The notes beneath the pieces are model-generated. The model was not told where the DNA came from. It saw only the letters and a program-made list of their open reading frames with translations, and ran no database searches. This document shows, in pieces, positions 1-7,742 of a stretch of 64,000 nt of DNA (position 1 is its first letter; the number at the start of each line of letters is the position of its first letter). A program made the position numbers and the translations under genes. Location of the stretch: assembly GCF_003605475.1 (NCBI RefSeq), contig NZ_RAHX01000001.1:434001-498000 (forward strand). The letters run 5' to 3'. Source of the DNA: Aurantiacibacter aquimixticola (GTDB taxonomy: Bacteria; Pseudomonadota; Alphaproteobacteria; Sphingomonadales; Sphingomonadaceae).

Positions 1-1
1 C

Positions 2-442
2 GGCTCGATCCGTGAGCTGAAGAACCTCGAAGAGCAGTTGTCAGGCGACACCAGCGGCCTGACCAAGAAAGAGGTGCTGAACCTCACGCGCAAGAAGGAC
101 AAGCTTGAGCTTTCGCTCGGCGGAATTCGCGACATGGGCGGCGTGCCGGACGTGATGTTCGTGATCGACGCGAACAAGGAAGACCTGGCGATCAAGGAAG
201 CCGGCGTGCTCGGCATTCCCGTAATCGCCGTGCTCGACACCAATGTGGATCCCGAGGGCATCGCTTTCCCGATCCCCGGCAATGACGATGCCAGCCGCGC
301 GGTTCGCCTTTATTGCGACGCCGTCGCCCAGGCGGCGACTGCCGGCACGGGCGAAAACGTGGTCGATTCGGGAGCCGATATCGGCGCGATGGACGCTCCG
401 CCCGCCGAAGCCGCCGCCGAAGAGGCCAAGGCCGACGCCTGA
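2..442 (+). CDS. rpsB: 30S ribosomal protein S2, C-terminal part (5' end outside window)
   Basis: This is the C-terminal 146 residues of ribosomal protein S2, a structural protein of the small ribosomal subunit. The frame is open from the first bases of the window, so the gene starts upstream. Visible family features are the segment with [19 protein letters not shown], followed by [19 protein letters not shown], and [15 protein letters not shown] near the end. After that comes an Ala/Glu-rich tail of about 40 residues ending in EEAKADA, longer than in E. coli but common in alphaproteobacteria. tsf follows after 113 nt, the usual rpsB-tsf order. Confidence 0.97.
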   Translation, partial: GSIRELKNLEEQLSGDTSGLTKKEVLNLTRKKDKLELSLGGIRDMGGVPDVMFVIDANKEDLAIKEAGVLGIPVIAVLDTNVDPEGIAFPIPGNDDASRAVRLYCDAVAQAATAGTGENVVDSGADIGAMDAPPAEAAAEEAKADA

Positions 443-555
443 CCGCATCTGTGATCCGCGCGGCTGCATTGTCGGCCGCGCATCACAATCTCTCCCCATC
501 GCGCCGGCTCCCTCGGGCACGGCGCCCTGACGATATTTGATGAAGGACCAAGACA

Positions 556-1482
556 ATGGCTGCATTTTCCGCATCCGACGTGAAGGCCCTGCGCGAGAAG
601 ACCGGCGCGGGCATGATGGACGCCAAGAAGGCGCTCGAAGAGGCCGGTGGCGATATCGAAGCCGCGGTCGACGCGCTGCGCGCCAAGGGCCTCGCCACCG
701 CCCAGAAGAAGTCCAGCCGCACCGCCGCCGAAGGCTTGGTGGGCGTTTCCGTGGCCGACACCAAGGGCGTTGCCGTGGAAGTGAACTCCGAAACCGACTT
801 CGTCGCCAAGAATGACAAGTTCCAGGATTTCGTGCGCGAGACGACCAATGTCGCCCTCACGCTCGATAACGACGATGTCGAGGCGCTGAAATCCGCGTCC
901 TATCCGGGCGGCGGCACGGTGGCCGACAAGCTGACCGACAATGTCGCGACCATCGGCGAGAACCAGCAGGTCCGCCGGATGAAGAGTGTCAGCGTCTCCA
1001 ACGGCGTGGTCGTGCCCTACATCCACAACGCCCAGGCGCCGAATCTCGGCAAGATCGGCGTGCTCGTCGCGCTCGAAAGCGATGCCGACAAGGCGACGCT
1101 CGAAGGCCTCGGCAAGCAGCTGGCCATGCACATCGCCGCCGCCTTCCCGCAGGCGCTGACCGCCGACGGCCTCGACGCCGACGTGATCGAGCGTGAGCGC
1201 AAGATCGCCGCCGAAAAGGCTGCCGAAAGCGGCAAGCCCGAAAACGTCCAGGAAAAGATGGTCGAAGGCGCCGTGAAGAAATACGCCAAGGAAAACGCGC
1301 TGATGAGCCAGGTCTTCGTGATGGACAACAAGACGCCCATCGCGGACGTCGTTGCCAAGGCCGGCAAGGATGCCGGCAGCGAGATCGTGCTAAAGGACTA
1401 TGTCCGCTTCCAGCTCGGCGAAGGCATCGAGAAGAAGGAAGAGGATTTCGCCGCGGAGGTCGCCGCCGCTGCGGGCAACTGA
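556..1482 (+). CDS. tsf: Elongation factor Ts
   Basis: EF-Ts (308 aa) exchanges GDP for GTP on EF-Tu during translation. The N-terminal UBA-like domain is clear ([22 protein letters not shown]). The EF-Ts signature [13 protein letters not shown] follows near residue 80, with the dimerisation domain after it. Length is normal for the family. The ATG at 556 follows an AAGGACCAAGAC stretch acting as the ribosome binding site. It is downstream of rpsB in the conserved order and is closed by a strong hairpin terminator at 1514-1552. Confidence 0.98.
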   Translation: MAAFSASDVKALREKTGAGMMDAKKALEEAGGDIEAAVDALRAKGLATAQKKSSRTAAEGLVGVSVADTKGVAVEVNSETDFVAKNDKFQDFVRETTNVALTLDNDDVEALKSASYPGGGTVADKLTDNVATIGENQQVRRMKSVSVSNGVVVPYIHNAQAPNLGKIGVLVALESDADKATLEGLGKQLAMHIAAAFPQALTADGLDADVIERERKIAAEKAAESGKPENVQEKMVEGAVKKYAKENALMSQVFVMDNKTPIADVVAKAGKDAGSEIVLKDYVRFQLGEGIEKKEEDFAAEVAAAAGN

Positions 1483-1513
1483 TCCGCACGAAAATCCTCA
1501 CAACGCAAAACGG

Positions 1514-1552
1514 AACGGCGAAGCTGGCACTACCAGCTTCGCCGTTTTCGTT
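1514..1552 (+). terminator. Rho-independent terminator of rpsB-tsf
   Basis: A perfect 14-bp inverted repeat (1514-1527 AACGGCGAAGCTGG paired with 1533-1546) encloses a 5-base loop and is followed by a T-rich tail (TTCGTTTT). It lies 31 nt after the tsf stop and before the convergent phosphoesterase gene. Confidence 0.92.
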
Positions 1553-1576
1553 TTCAGGTCATCAACACCGCATGGG

Positions 1577-2434
1577 TCACGTTTTGCCGCTTATGTCCGG
1601 CACCAACTCCACCACCCAGATCTCCGCCCGCGTGCCGAAGCGGATAGGCAGCAGGCTCGTGCCGAGACCCGCTCCGGTCACCACGGTCTTGCCGCCCTCC
1701 TCGACAACACCGCAGGCGAAGCGATCGCCATAGCGCGACATGGTGGCGGGGGCACCGAGCAGCGGGAAGCGGATCTGCCCGCAATGCGTATGCCCGGCCA
1801 GCACCAGCGATATGTCCGCCGGAACCTGCGGAGTGACATCTGGGCTGTGCGTCAGGATCAGCCGCCCACCTTCCAGTCCGCGCATCTGACGCAGTGTTTC
1901 GGAGAGGTCGTCCCGCCGCGTGTAAGCGTCGTCCACGCCGCCCACCACCAGCGGGCCGATCACCGCGGCTTCGTTCTGTAGGATGCGAATGCCCGCCGCT
2001 TCCGCCTCGGCACGCAGGGCGGGCCAGTCGAACCAGTGGTCGTGATTCCCGGGCACCAGCACCGTGCCGAGCGGGGCGCGCAGTTCGCCCAGCGGCGCAA
2101 CCACTTCTGCTGGCGCGTAGATATGCGTCGCAGTGCGTTTCTCGCTGACAAGGTCGCCAGCGATCATCACTACGTCCGGCTCCAGCGCGTTCACCTGTTC
2201 CACGATACGGGCCAGCCGCGATGGCGGCATGTCCGGCCCGGCGACATGGATGTCGGAGATCAACGCGACGGTCACCGGCTCGGCCAAACCGGGCAGGGCG
2301 ATCTCAGCCCGGCGCACGACGGGATCGTCCATCGTGTCGACCCATGCCTTCCAGCCGAGCAGAAGCGCCAGCAGGAGAAGCGCGAAGGCGATCCATTTCC
2401 AGCGGCGGCGACAGGCAGAGAGCAGACCGACCAT
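1577..2434 (-). CDS. Membrane-anchored calcineurin-like metallophosphoesterase (YkuE-type)
   Basis: A 285-residue protein with one N-terminal membrane segment (about residues 12-28) and a metallophosphoesterase domain outside or on the membrane face. All metal-binding motifs of the family are present in order: DIH (SDIHVAG), GD (IAGDLVSE), GNHDHW, a lone His in LTHSPD, and GHTHCGQ. The closest general resemblance is to the YkuE/LpxG-like phosphodiesterases, but the substrate cannot be told. I chose the ATG at 2434 rather than the longer frame start at 2506, because the extra 24 residues have no family character and would run into the pyrH promoter region. It is convergent to tsf and divergent from pyrH. 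Confidence 0.85.
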   Translation of the reverse strand: MVGLLSACRRRWKWIAFALLLLALLLGWKAWVDTMDDPVVRRAEIALPGLAEPVTVALISDIHVAGPDMPPSRLARIVEQVNALEPDVVMIAGDLVSEKRTATHIYAPAEVVAPLGELRAPLGTVLVPGNHDHWFDWPALRAEAEAAGIRILQNEAAVIGPLVVGGVDDAYTRRDDLSETLRQMRGLEGGRLILTHSPDVTPQVPADISLVLAGHTHCGQIRFPLLGAPATMSRYGDRFACGVVEEGGKTVVTGAGLGTSLLPIRFGTRAEIWVVELVPDISGKT

Positions 2435-2568
2435 AGCGGCTGAAACTAGGGGAGAGCGCCTCTGTGGCAAGCACCCCGCCCAAAAGCGCGGGGGAACACT
2501 TGGCACCGGCCCCCGCTGCCTCTACAGCCCGGCGAAAGCGCGACCCGCCCGAGAGGATAATCAATCAC

Positions 2569-3291
2569 ATGCTGCTGCCCGATACCAAGCGCATCCTGCT
2601 GAAGCTTTCGGGCGAGGTGCTGATGGGCGAGCAGGAATTCGGGATCGACACCGATTATGTCATGCGCCTTGCCGAAGAGGTGAAGGCGGCCAAGGAAACG
2701 GGCCTGGAAATCTGCCTCGTCATCGGCGGGGGTAATATCTTTCGCGGCATGGCGGGCGCGGCGCAGGGGATGGACCGGGCGCAGGCCGATTACATGGGCA
2801 TGCTCGCCACGGTAATGAACGCATTGGCGATGCAGAGCGCGCTCGAGCAACTGGGCGTCCACACGCGCGTGCAGTCGGCCATCCAGATGGACCAGGTGTG
2901 CGAGCCGGTGATCCGTCGCCGGGCGGAACGGCATCTTGAGAAGGGCCGCATCGTCATCTTCGCCGCGGGCGTTGGCGCACCATATTTCACCACCGATTCC
3001 GGCGCGGCGCTGCGCGCTGCCGAAATGCGATGCGACGCGCTGCTCAAGGGTACGAGCGTGGACGGGGTCTATGACGCCGATCCGAAGCGCAACCCGGACG
3101 CAAAGCGTTTCGATACCGTCAGTTACGACAAGGTGCTGGCAGACAATCTGAAGGTTATGGATGCCTCCGCCGTGGCGCTATGCCGCGATAACGACATCCC
3201 GCTCGTGGTCTTCTCGATCCGCGAAAAGGGCAATGTCGCGCGCGTGCTGGCGGGCGAGGGCGTGCAGACGATAGTGAGGAAGGATCAGTAA
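2569..3291 (+). CDS. pyrH: UMP kinase (uridylate kinase)
   Basis: PyrH (240 aa) phosphorylates UMP to UDP in pyrimidine nucleotide synthesis. Amino-acid-kinase motifs are visible: [13 protein letters not shown] at the N-terminus, the glycine loop [10 protein letters not shown], and the nucleotide-binding [12 protein letters not shown] segment. The frame is open up to 2464, but the ATG at 2569 gives the conserved MLLPDTKRI start, normal length, and has GAGAGGATAA ten bases upstream. frr follows after 3 nt, so they form an operon; tsf-pyrH-frr is a conserved order, here interrupted by the divergent phosphoesterase gene. Confidence 0.97.
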   Translation: MLLPDTKRILLKLSGEVLMGEQEFGIDTDYVMRLAEEVKAAKETGLEICLVIGGGNIFRGMAGAAQGMDRAQADYMGMLATVMNALAMQSALEQLGVHTRVQSAIQMDQVCEPVIRRRAERHLEKGRIVIFAAGVGAPYFTTDSGAALRAAEMRCDALLKGTSVDGVYDADPKRNPDAKRFDTVSYDKVLADNLKVMDASAVALCRDNDIPLVVFSIREKGNVARVLAGEGVQTIVRKDQ

Positions 3292-3294
3292 GCC

Positions 3295-3849
3295 ATGAAG
3301 TATGAAAAGGCCGATGTGGAGCGCCGCATGGATGGCGCGGTGGAAAGCCTGAAGAGCGATCTGTCCGGTCTGCGCACCGGGCGCGCGAATACGGCGCTGC
3401 TCGATCCTGTGGTGGCGGAAGTCTATGGCTCCATGATGCCGCTTAGCCAGGTCGCCACGGTCTCCGCGCCTGAGCCGCGCATGCTGAGCGTGCAGGTGTG
3501 GGACAAGGCCAATGTCAGCGCGGTGGAGAAGGGAATTTCGAAGGCCAATCTCGGCCTGAATCCGATGACCGACGGGCAGACCATCCGCCTGCCCATGCCC
3601 GACCTCAATGAAGAGCGCCGCAAGGAGTTGGCCAAGCTGGCGGGCGAATATGGCGAGAAGGCCAAGATCGCCATTCGCAATGTCCGCCGCGATGCGAACG
3701 AATCGCTCAAGGAAGACGAGAAGAAGAAGGAAATTTCCGAGGACGATCGCAAGCGGCTTGAGGACGAGGTCCAGAAGATGACCGACGCGCATGTCGCCGA
3801 CACCGATACCGCGGTGGAAAAGAAGGTCCAGGAGATCATGACGCAGTAA
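3295..3849 (+). CDS. frr: Ribosome recycling factor
   Basis: RRF (184 aa) works with EF-G to split post-termination ribosomes. The protein has normal length and the family's typical features: N-terminal [21 protein letters not shown], then [30 protein letters not shown] in the centre, and a long Glu/Lys-rich helix ending in [11 protein letters not shown]. It follows pyrH by 3 nt and precedes uppS by 19 nt in the same operon. Confidence 0.98.
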   Translation: MKYEKADVERRMDGAVESLKSDLSGLRTGRANTALLDPVVAEVYGSMMPLSQVATVSAPEPRMLSVQVWDKANVSAVEKGISKANLGLNPMTDGQTIRLPMPDLNEERRKELAKLAGEYGEKAKIAIRNVRRDANESLKEDEKKKEISEDDRKRLEDEVQKMTDAHVADTDTAVEKKVQEIMTQ

Positions 3850-3868
3850 GCCCTGCGGGAAGTCTTCG

Positions 3869-4549
3869 ATGTCGCAGCCCAATTATCCTCGCCATGTCGC
3901 CATCATCATGGATGGCAATGGTCGCTGGGCGAAGAAGCGCGGTCTGCCGCGCGCGCTCGGCCACAAGCAGGGCGGTGAAGCGGTGCGCCGCATCGTGGAG
4001 GCAGCGGGCGATCTGGGGCTGGAATGCCTGACGCTTTATGCTTTCAGCAGCGAAAACTGGAAGCGCGAGCAGGAGGAAATTTCCGACCTGATGAACCTGA
4101 TGCGACGCTTCATCGCGAAGCATCTTGACGAATTCATCGCCAATCGCATTTGCTTGCAAATTATTGGCGATTACAAGGCGTTCGAGCCGGATATTGTTGC
4201 AAAGCTCGAAGACGCGCTGGAGCGCACCAAGGACGGCGAGCGTACGCTGGCGGTCGCACTCAATTACGGCGCGCAGCAGGAGATCGCGCGGGCGGCTCTG
4301 AAAGCGTCCGAGGAGGGGTCGATCGATGCCAAGAGCATCGAGCGGCACCTTTTTACTGCCGACCTGCCGCCACTCGACCTGCTGATCCGCACCAGCGGCG
4401 AGGTGCGCCTGTCCAACTTCCTGCTGTGGCAATCGGCCTATGCCGAAATGCTCTTCGTCGACACGCTGTGGCCTGATTTCGGTCCGGAAGAACTTCGCGC
4501 CGCCTGTGACGAGTTTGCCAACCGGGAGCGCCGCTATGGAGGACGTTGA
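3869..4549 (+). CDS. uppS: Isoprenyl transferase (undecaprenyl diphosphate synthase)
   Basis: A cis-prenyltransferase (226 aa) making the C55 lipid carrier used for peptidoglycan and surface glycans. The catalytic motif HVAIIMDGNGRWAKKRG with its Asp lies at residues 9-25, followed by GHKQGGEAVRRIV. The substrate-binding C-terminal motif RTSGEVRLSNFLLWQSAYAE and the final WPDF segment are intact. Its last 14 nt overlap cdsA, which suggests translational coupling; uppS-cdsA-dxr-rseP is a common order. Confidence 0.97.
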   Translation: MSQPNYPRHVAIIMDGNGRWAKKRGLPRALGHKQGGEAVRRIVEAAGDLGLECLTLYAFSSENWKREQEEISDLMNLMRRFIAKHLDEFIANRICLQIIGDYKAFEPDIVAKLEDALERTKDGERTLAVALNYGAQQEIARAALKASEEGSIDAKSIERHLFTADLPPLDLLIRTSGEVRLSNFLLWQSAYAEMLFVDTLWPDFGPEELRAACDEFANRERRYGGR

Positions 4550-5291
4550 CGACCTCTCGCCCGAACGCCGCCGCGACCGGATAAAGGCCTTTGCCAAGAA
4601 GGCCGTCACCGTCCCGTTGTCCGTCCGCACCAGCGACTTGCCCAAGCGCGCGGCAAGCGGGCTGGTGATGATGCTGGTGGCTGGCGGAGCGCTTTGGGCG
4701 GGTGGTTTTGTGCGCGATGCCTTCTTCCTCATCGTCGGCCTCGCCTGCATCTTTGAGATGGCGCGGCTGGTGCTGCGCGCGACGAAACGACCCTACGCCC
4801 GCTTCATCGGTGTCACCGCGGGTTTCGCCTACATCGGCTATGCCACCTGGCTGCTGATGCAGATCGATGCGGTCGAGATGCTGATCCTGCTGATCGGCGT
4901 GGTGATCTGCGTCGATACCTTTGCCTATTTCTTCGGTCGTACGATCGGCGGCCCGAAGATCGCGCCGCGCATCAGTCCGTCGAAAACCTGGGCGGGATTG
5001 CTGGGCGGAGCGGTGGGGGCGACGACGGCAATCGCCCTCTATTTCGCACTGGGCGAGGGGCTTTTCGGTGGCGATCTGGCCTATCTGATCCTCGGCGGAA
5101 CGCTGCTCGCCGTGGTGGCGCAGTCGGGCGATTTTCTCGAAAGCTGGATGAAGCGGAAGGCGGGCATGAAGGATTCGTCCAACCTCATTCCCGGCCATGG
5201 TGGTATCTTCGACCGTATCGACGGGCTCGTCCCGGTGGTTATTCTGGTCGGGACGTTTCTGCTGCTGTATCGTCCTCACTGGATCGCATGA
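4536..5291 (+). CDS. cdsA: Phosphatidate cytidylyltransferase (CDP-diglyceride synthase)
   Basis: An integral membrane enzyme (251 aa) that makes CDP-diacylglycerol from phosphatidate and CTP, the precursor used by PgsA, encoded at 31415 in this window. It has about six hydrophobic segments and the family signature near the C-terminus: SWMKRKAGMKDSSNLIPGHG followed by GIFDRIDGL. The start at 4536 sits inside the end of uppS, just after GGGAGCG; the longer frame from 4440 is only uppS read in another frame. Confidence 0.95.
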   Translation: MEDVDDLSPERRRDRIKAFAKKAVTVPLSVRTSDLPKRAASGLVMMLVAGGALWAGGFVRDAFFLIVGLACIFEMARLVLRATKRPYARFIGVTAGFAYIGYATWLLMQIDAVEMLILLIGVVICVDTFAYFFGRTIGGPKIAPRISPSKTWAGLLGGAVGATTAIALYFALGEGLFGGDLAYLILGGTLLAVVAQSGDFLESWMKRKAGMKDSSNLIPGHGGIFDRIDGLVPVVILVGTFLLLYRPHWIA

Positions 5292-5295
5292 CGAC

Positions 5296-6450
5296 ATGAC
5301 CCGCACCATTTCCATATTCGGCGCGACCGGCTCCATCGGGGACTCCACGCTCGACCTGATCCGCTCGGACCGGGAGAGCTGGAATGTGGTGGCGTTGAGC
5401 GCGAATTGCTCGGCGGAAAAGCTGGCGCAGCTGGCGCGCGAATTCGACGCGAAGCTTGCGGTGGTGGGCGACGAGAATTGCCTGCCCGAGCTGCGCGAAC
5501 ATCTCTCCGGCTCCGGCATAGAAGCGACCGGCGGTGCCGAGGCACTTGTCGAGGCGGCATCGCGCCCCGTCGACATGACCGTCGCCGCCATCGTCGGCTG
5601 TGCGGGCCTCGCGCCCACAATGGCGGCGATCGAGCAAGGCAACACCGTCGCGCTTGCCAACAAGGAAGCGCTCGTGAGCGCGGGCGACGTCATGACGGCA
5701 AAGGTCGCCGAGCATGGCACGACCCTGCTGCCGGTCGATAGCGAGCACAATGCGATCTTCCAGTGCCTGCAGGGCAATGACGTTGCAGATGTGCGCTGGA
5801 TCACGCTGACGGCCAGCGGCGGGCCCTTGCGGGAGAGATCGCTCGACGAACTGGCCGCCGTCACCCCCGAACAGGCCGTTGCCCACCCCAATTGGGACAT
5901 GGGCGCGAAGATCAGCGTCGATTCCGCCACCATGTTTAACAAGGGGCTGGAATTCATCGAGGCGCATCACCTCTTCCCGGTCGGCCTCGATCGCCTGCGG
6001 ATCGTCGTCCACCCGCAAAGTGTTATTCATTCGATGGTGGAATATCGCGACGGATCGACACTGGCCCAGCTGGGGCCGAGCGACATGCGTGTGCCGATCG
6101 CGTCCACGCTGGCGCATCCGCGGCGGATGGATACGCAGTGCGAACCGCTCGACCTCGCAAAGATCGGCGAGCTCACCTTCTTTGCACCCGATGAAGAGCG
6201 CTTTCCTGCGACGAAACTGGCGCGAGAGGCCGCACATGCCGGGGGCGGAGCGCCTGCCGTACTGAACGCCGCGAACGAGGTGGCGGTGGCCGCTTTCCTG
6301 GACGGTCAGATCAGGTTCACGCAAATTTCGGCAATAGTGGCTAGAACTCTCGACAATTACGCGCCCGCAGCGCCGCAATCGCTCGACGACGTCCTCGCCG
6401 TCGATACCGAAGCGCGCCGCCATGCGAGCGCCATGCTGGAGCCTGCCTGA
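5296..6450 (+). CDS. dxr: 1-deoxy-D-xylulose 5-phosphate reductoisomerase
   Basis: Dxr (384 aa) is the second enzyme of the methylerythritol phosphate pathway to isoprenoids, the supply line for UppS. The NADPH-binding GATGSIGDSTLDLI is at the N-terminus, the metal and substrate motifs DSEHNAIFQCL and NWDMGAKISVDSATMFNKGLE are present, and MVEYRDGS and LGPSDMRVPI are typical. The ATG at 5296 is 4 nt after the cdsA stop; an upstream in-frame ATG at 5197 only reads cdsA out of frame. Confidence 0.97.
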   Translation: MTRTISIFGATGSIGDSTLDLIRSDRESWNVVALSANCSAEKLAQLAREFDAKLAVVGDENCLPELREHLSGSGIEATGGAEALVEAASRPVDMTVAAIVGCAGLAPTMAAIEQGNTVALANKEALVSAGDVMTAKVAEHGTTLLPVDSEHNAIFQCLQGNDVADVRWITLTASGGPLRERSLDELAAVTPEQAVAHPNWDMGAKISVDSATMFNKGLEFIEAHHLFPVGLDRLRIVVHPQSVIHSMVEYRDGSTLAQLGPSDMRVPIASTLAHPRRMDTQCEPLDLAKIGELTFFAPDEERFPATKLAREAAHAGGGAPAVLNAANEVAVAAFLDGQIRFTQISAIVARTLDNYAPAAPQSLDDVLAVDTEARRHASAMLEPA

Positions 6451-6451
6451 C

Positions 6452-7546
6452 TTGGAAATTCAAAGCCTGCCTTTCTGGATGTACATCGTCGGTTTCCTGG
6501 CGATGCTCGGGCCGCTCGTCGTCCTGCACGAGCTCGGTCACTACCTTGTCGGGCGCTGGTTCGGCGTCGGGGCGGAGGCCTTTTCGGTCGGTTTCGGCAA
6601 GGAGCTGGCGGGCTACACGGACAGCCGCGGCACGCGCTGGAAACTCTCCGCGCTGCCATTCGGCGGATATGTGCAGTTCCAGGGAGACATGAACCCCGCC
6701 AGCCAGCCCGACCCGGACAAGCCTGGCCGCGCCGGCGATTTCCAGCACGCCACGCTCTGGCAGAAAACGCTGATCGTCGCTGCCGGGCCGATCATGAATT
6801 TCCTCGTCGCCATCGCGATCCTCGCCAGCTTCAACTTCGCCTATGGCCGATCGGTCACGCCGCCAGTGGTGGAAGTCGTGGTGGAGGAAGGTGCCGCCGC
6901 CCAGGCCGGTATCGAGGTGGGCGACCGCATCGTGTCCATCGACGGGGCGCCGGTCGAGGATTTCAGCGATGTCGCAGGGCTGGTCGCACCCTATCCGAAT
7001 GAAGAAATCGACATTGCTCTGGAGCGCGGCAGTCGGCAACTGAGCATCCCCGTTACCATCGCATCGATGGAAGAGGCCGATCGTTTCGGCAACACATTCC
7101 AGGTCGGCCGGATCGGCATCGGTTCGCAGACGCGCGAGTTCGTGCCTGTCGGCCCCGTGGAATCCGTCGGCCTTGCCGTGCGCCAGACCGGCCAAATCCT
7201 CGACATGATGGTGACCGGTATCTGGCAGATCATCAGCGGTCGCCGCTCCGTGGAAGAGCTCGGCGGACCCATCACCATCGCCAAGTTTTCGGGCGAACAA
7301 TTGAGCCTTGGGTGGCAGTCTTTCGCCACCTTCGCCGCCCTTATCTCAATTAACTTGGCATTCATTAACCTCCTGCCAATCCCGGCCCTCGACGGTGGGC
7401 ATCTGGCGTTTTACGCGGTCGAAGCAGTCCGCCGCAAACCAGCCAGCGCTCGCAGTCAGGAACTCGCGTTCCGCACCGGCATGGCCATCGTGCTTGCGCT
7501 GATGCTGTTCGTGACGGTGATCGATATCGCCAAGCTGTCCTTCTGA
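6452..7546 (+). CDS. rseP: RseP-like site-2 intramembrane zinc metalloprotease
   Basis: A multi-span membrane protease of about 364 aa that in other bacteria cuts anti-sigma factors and leftover signal peptides within the membrane. The zinc motif HELGH lies in the first membrane segment, a single PDZ domain follows in the middle (VVVEEGAAAQAGIEVGDRIVSIDG), and the third zinc ligand is in LLPIPALDGGH near the C-terminus. The start is uncertain: TTG at 6452 directly after the dxr stop has GGAG ten bases upstream; an ATG at 6422 would overlap dxr, and an ATG at 6479 also leaves the domain complete. Its position before bamA fits an envelope-assembly role. Confidence 0.92.
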   Translation: MEIQSLPFWMYIVGFLAMLGPLVVLHELGHYLVGRWFGVGAEAFSVGFGKELAGYTDSRGTRWKLSALPFGGYVQFQGDMNPASQPDPDKPGRAGDFQHATLWQKTLIVAAGPIMNFLVAIAILASFNFAYGRSVTPPVVEVVVEEGAAAQAGIEVGDRIVSIDGAPVEDFSDVAGLVAPYPNEEIDIALERGSRQLSIPVTIASMEEADRFGNTFQVGRIGIGSQTREFVPVGPVESVGLAVRQTGQILDMMVTGIWQIISGRRSVEELGGPITIAKFSGEQLSLGWQSFATFAALISINLAFINLLPIPALDGGHLAFYAVEAVRRKPASARSQELAFRTGMAIVLALMLFVTVIDIAKLSF

Positions 7547-7742
7547 CGGCGCTCTGGCGGGGAAAAGGAAGGCACTTCAGCGCGAAAACCGGCATGGTCG
7601 CTTGATTGCCTAGGCGGCATCGGGCAAGGGCGCGTCTTCGCTCTGCAGACCATTCGGCATTACCGGAAAATGCGGCCCCGAACGGGATCGGGCCGAGAGG
7701 TCGCACTACCGGAGCGCTGACGTCGATAAGAGTGGACGGATA

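Noticed and set aside
2464..2568. Longer pyrH start at 2464
   Set aside because: The added residues have no UMP kinase character and the ATG at 2569 has a good ribosome binding site.
4353..5957. Minus-strand open frame of 534 codons opposite uppS, cdsA and dxr
   Set aside because: It crosses three clear genes on the other strand and has no recognisable domain.
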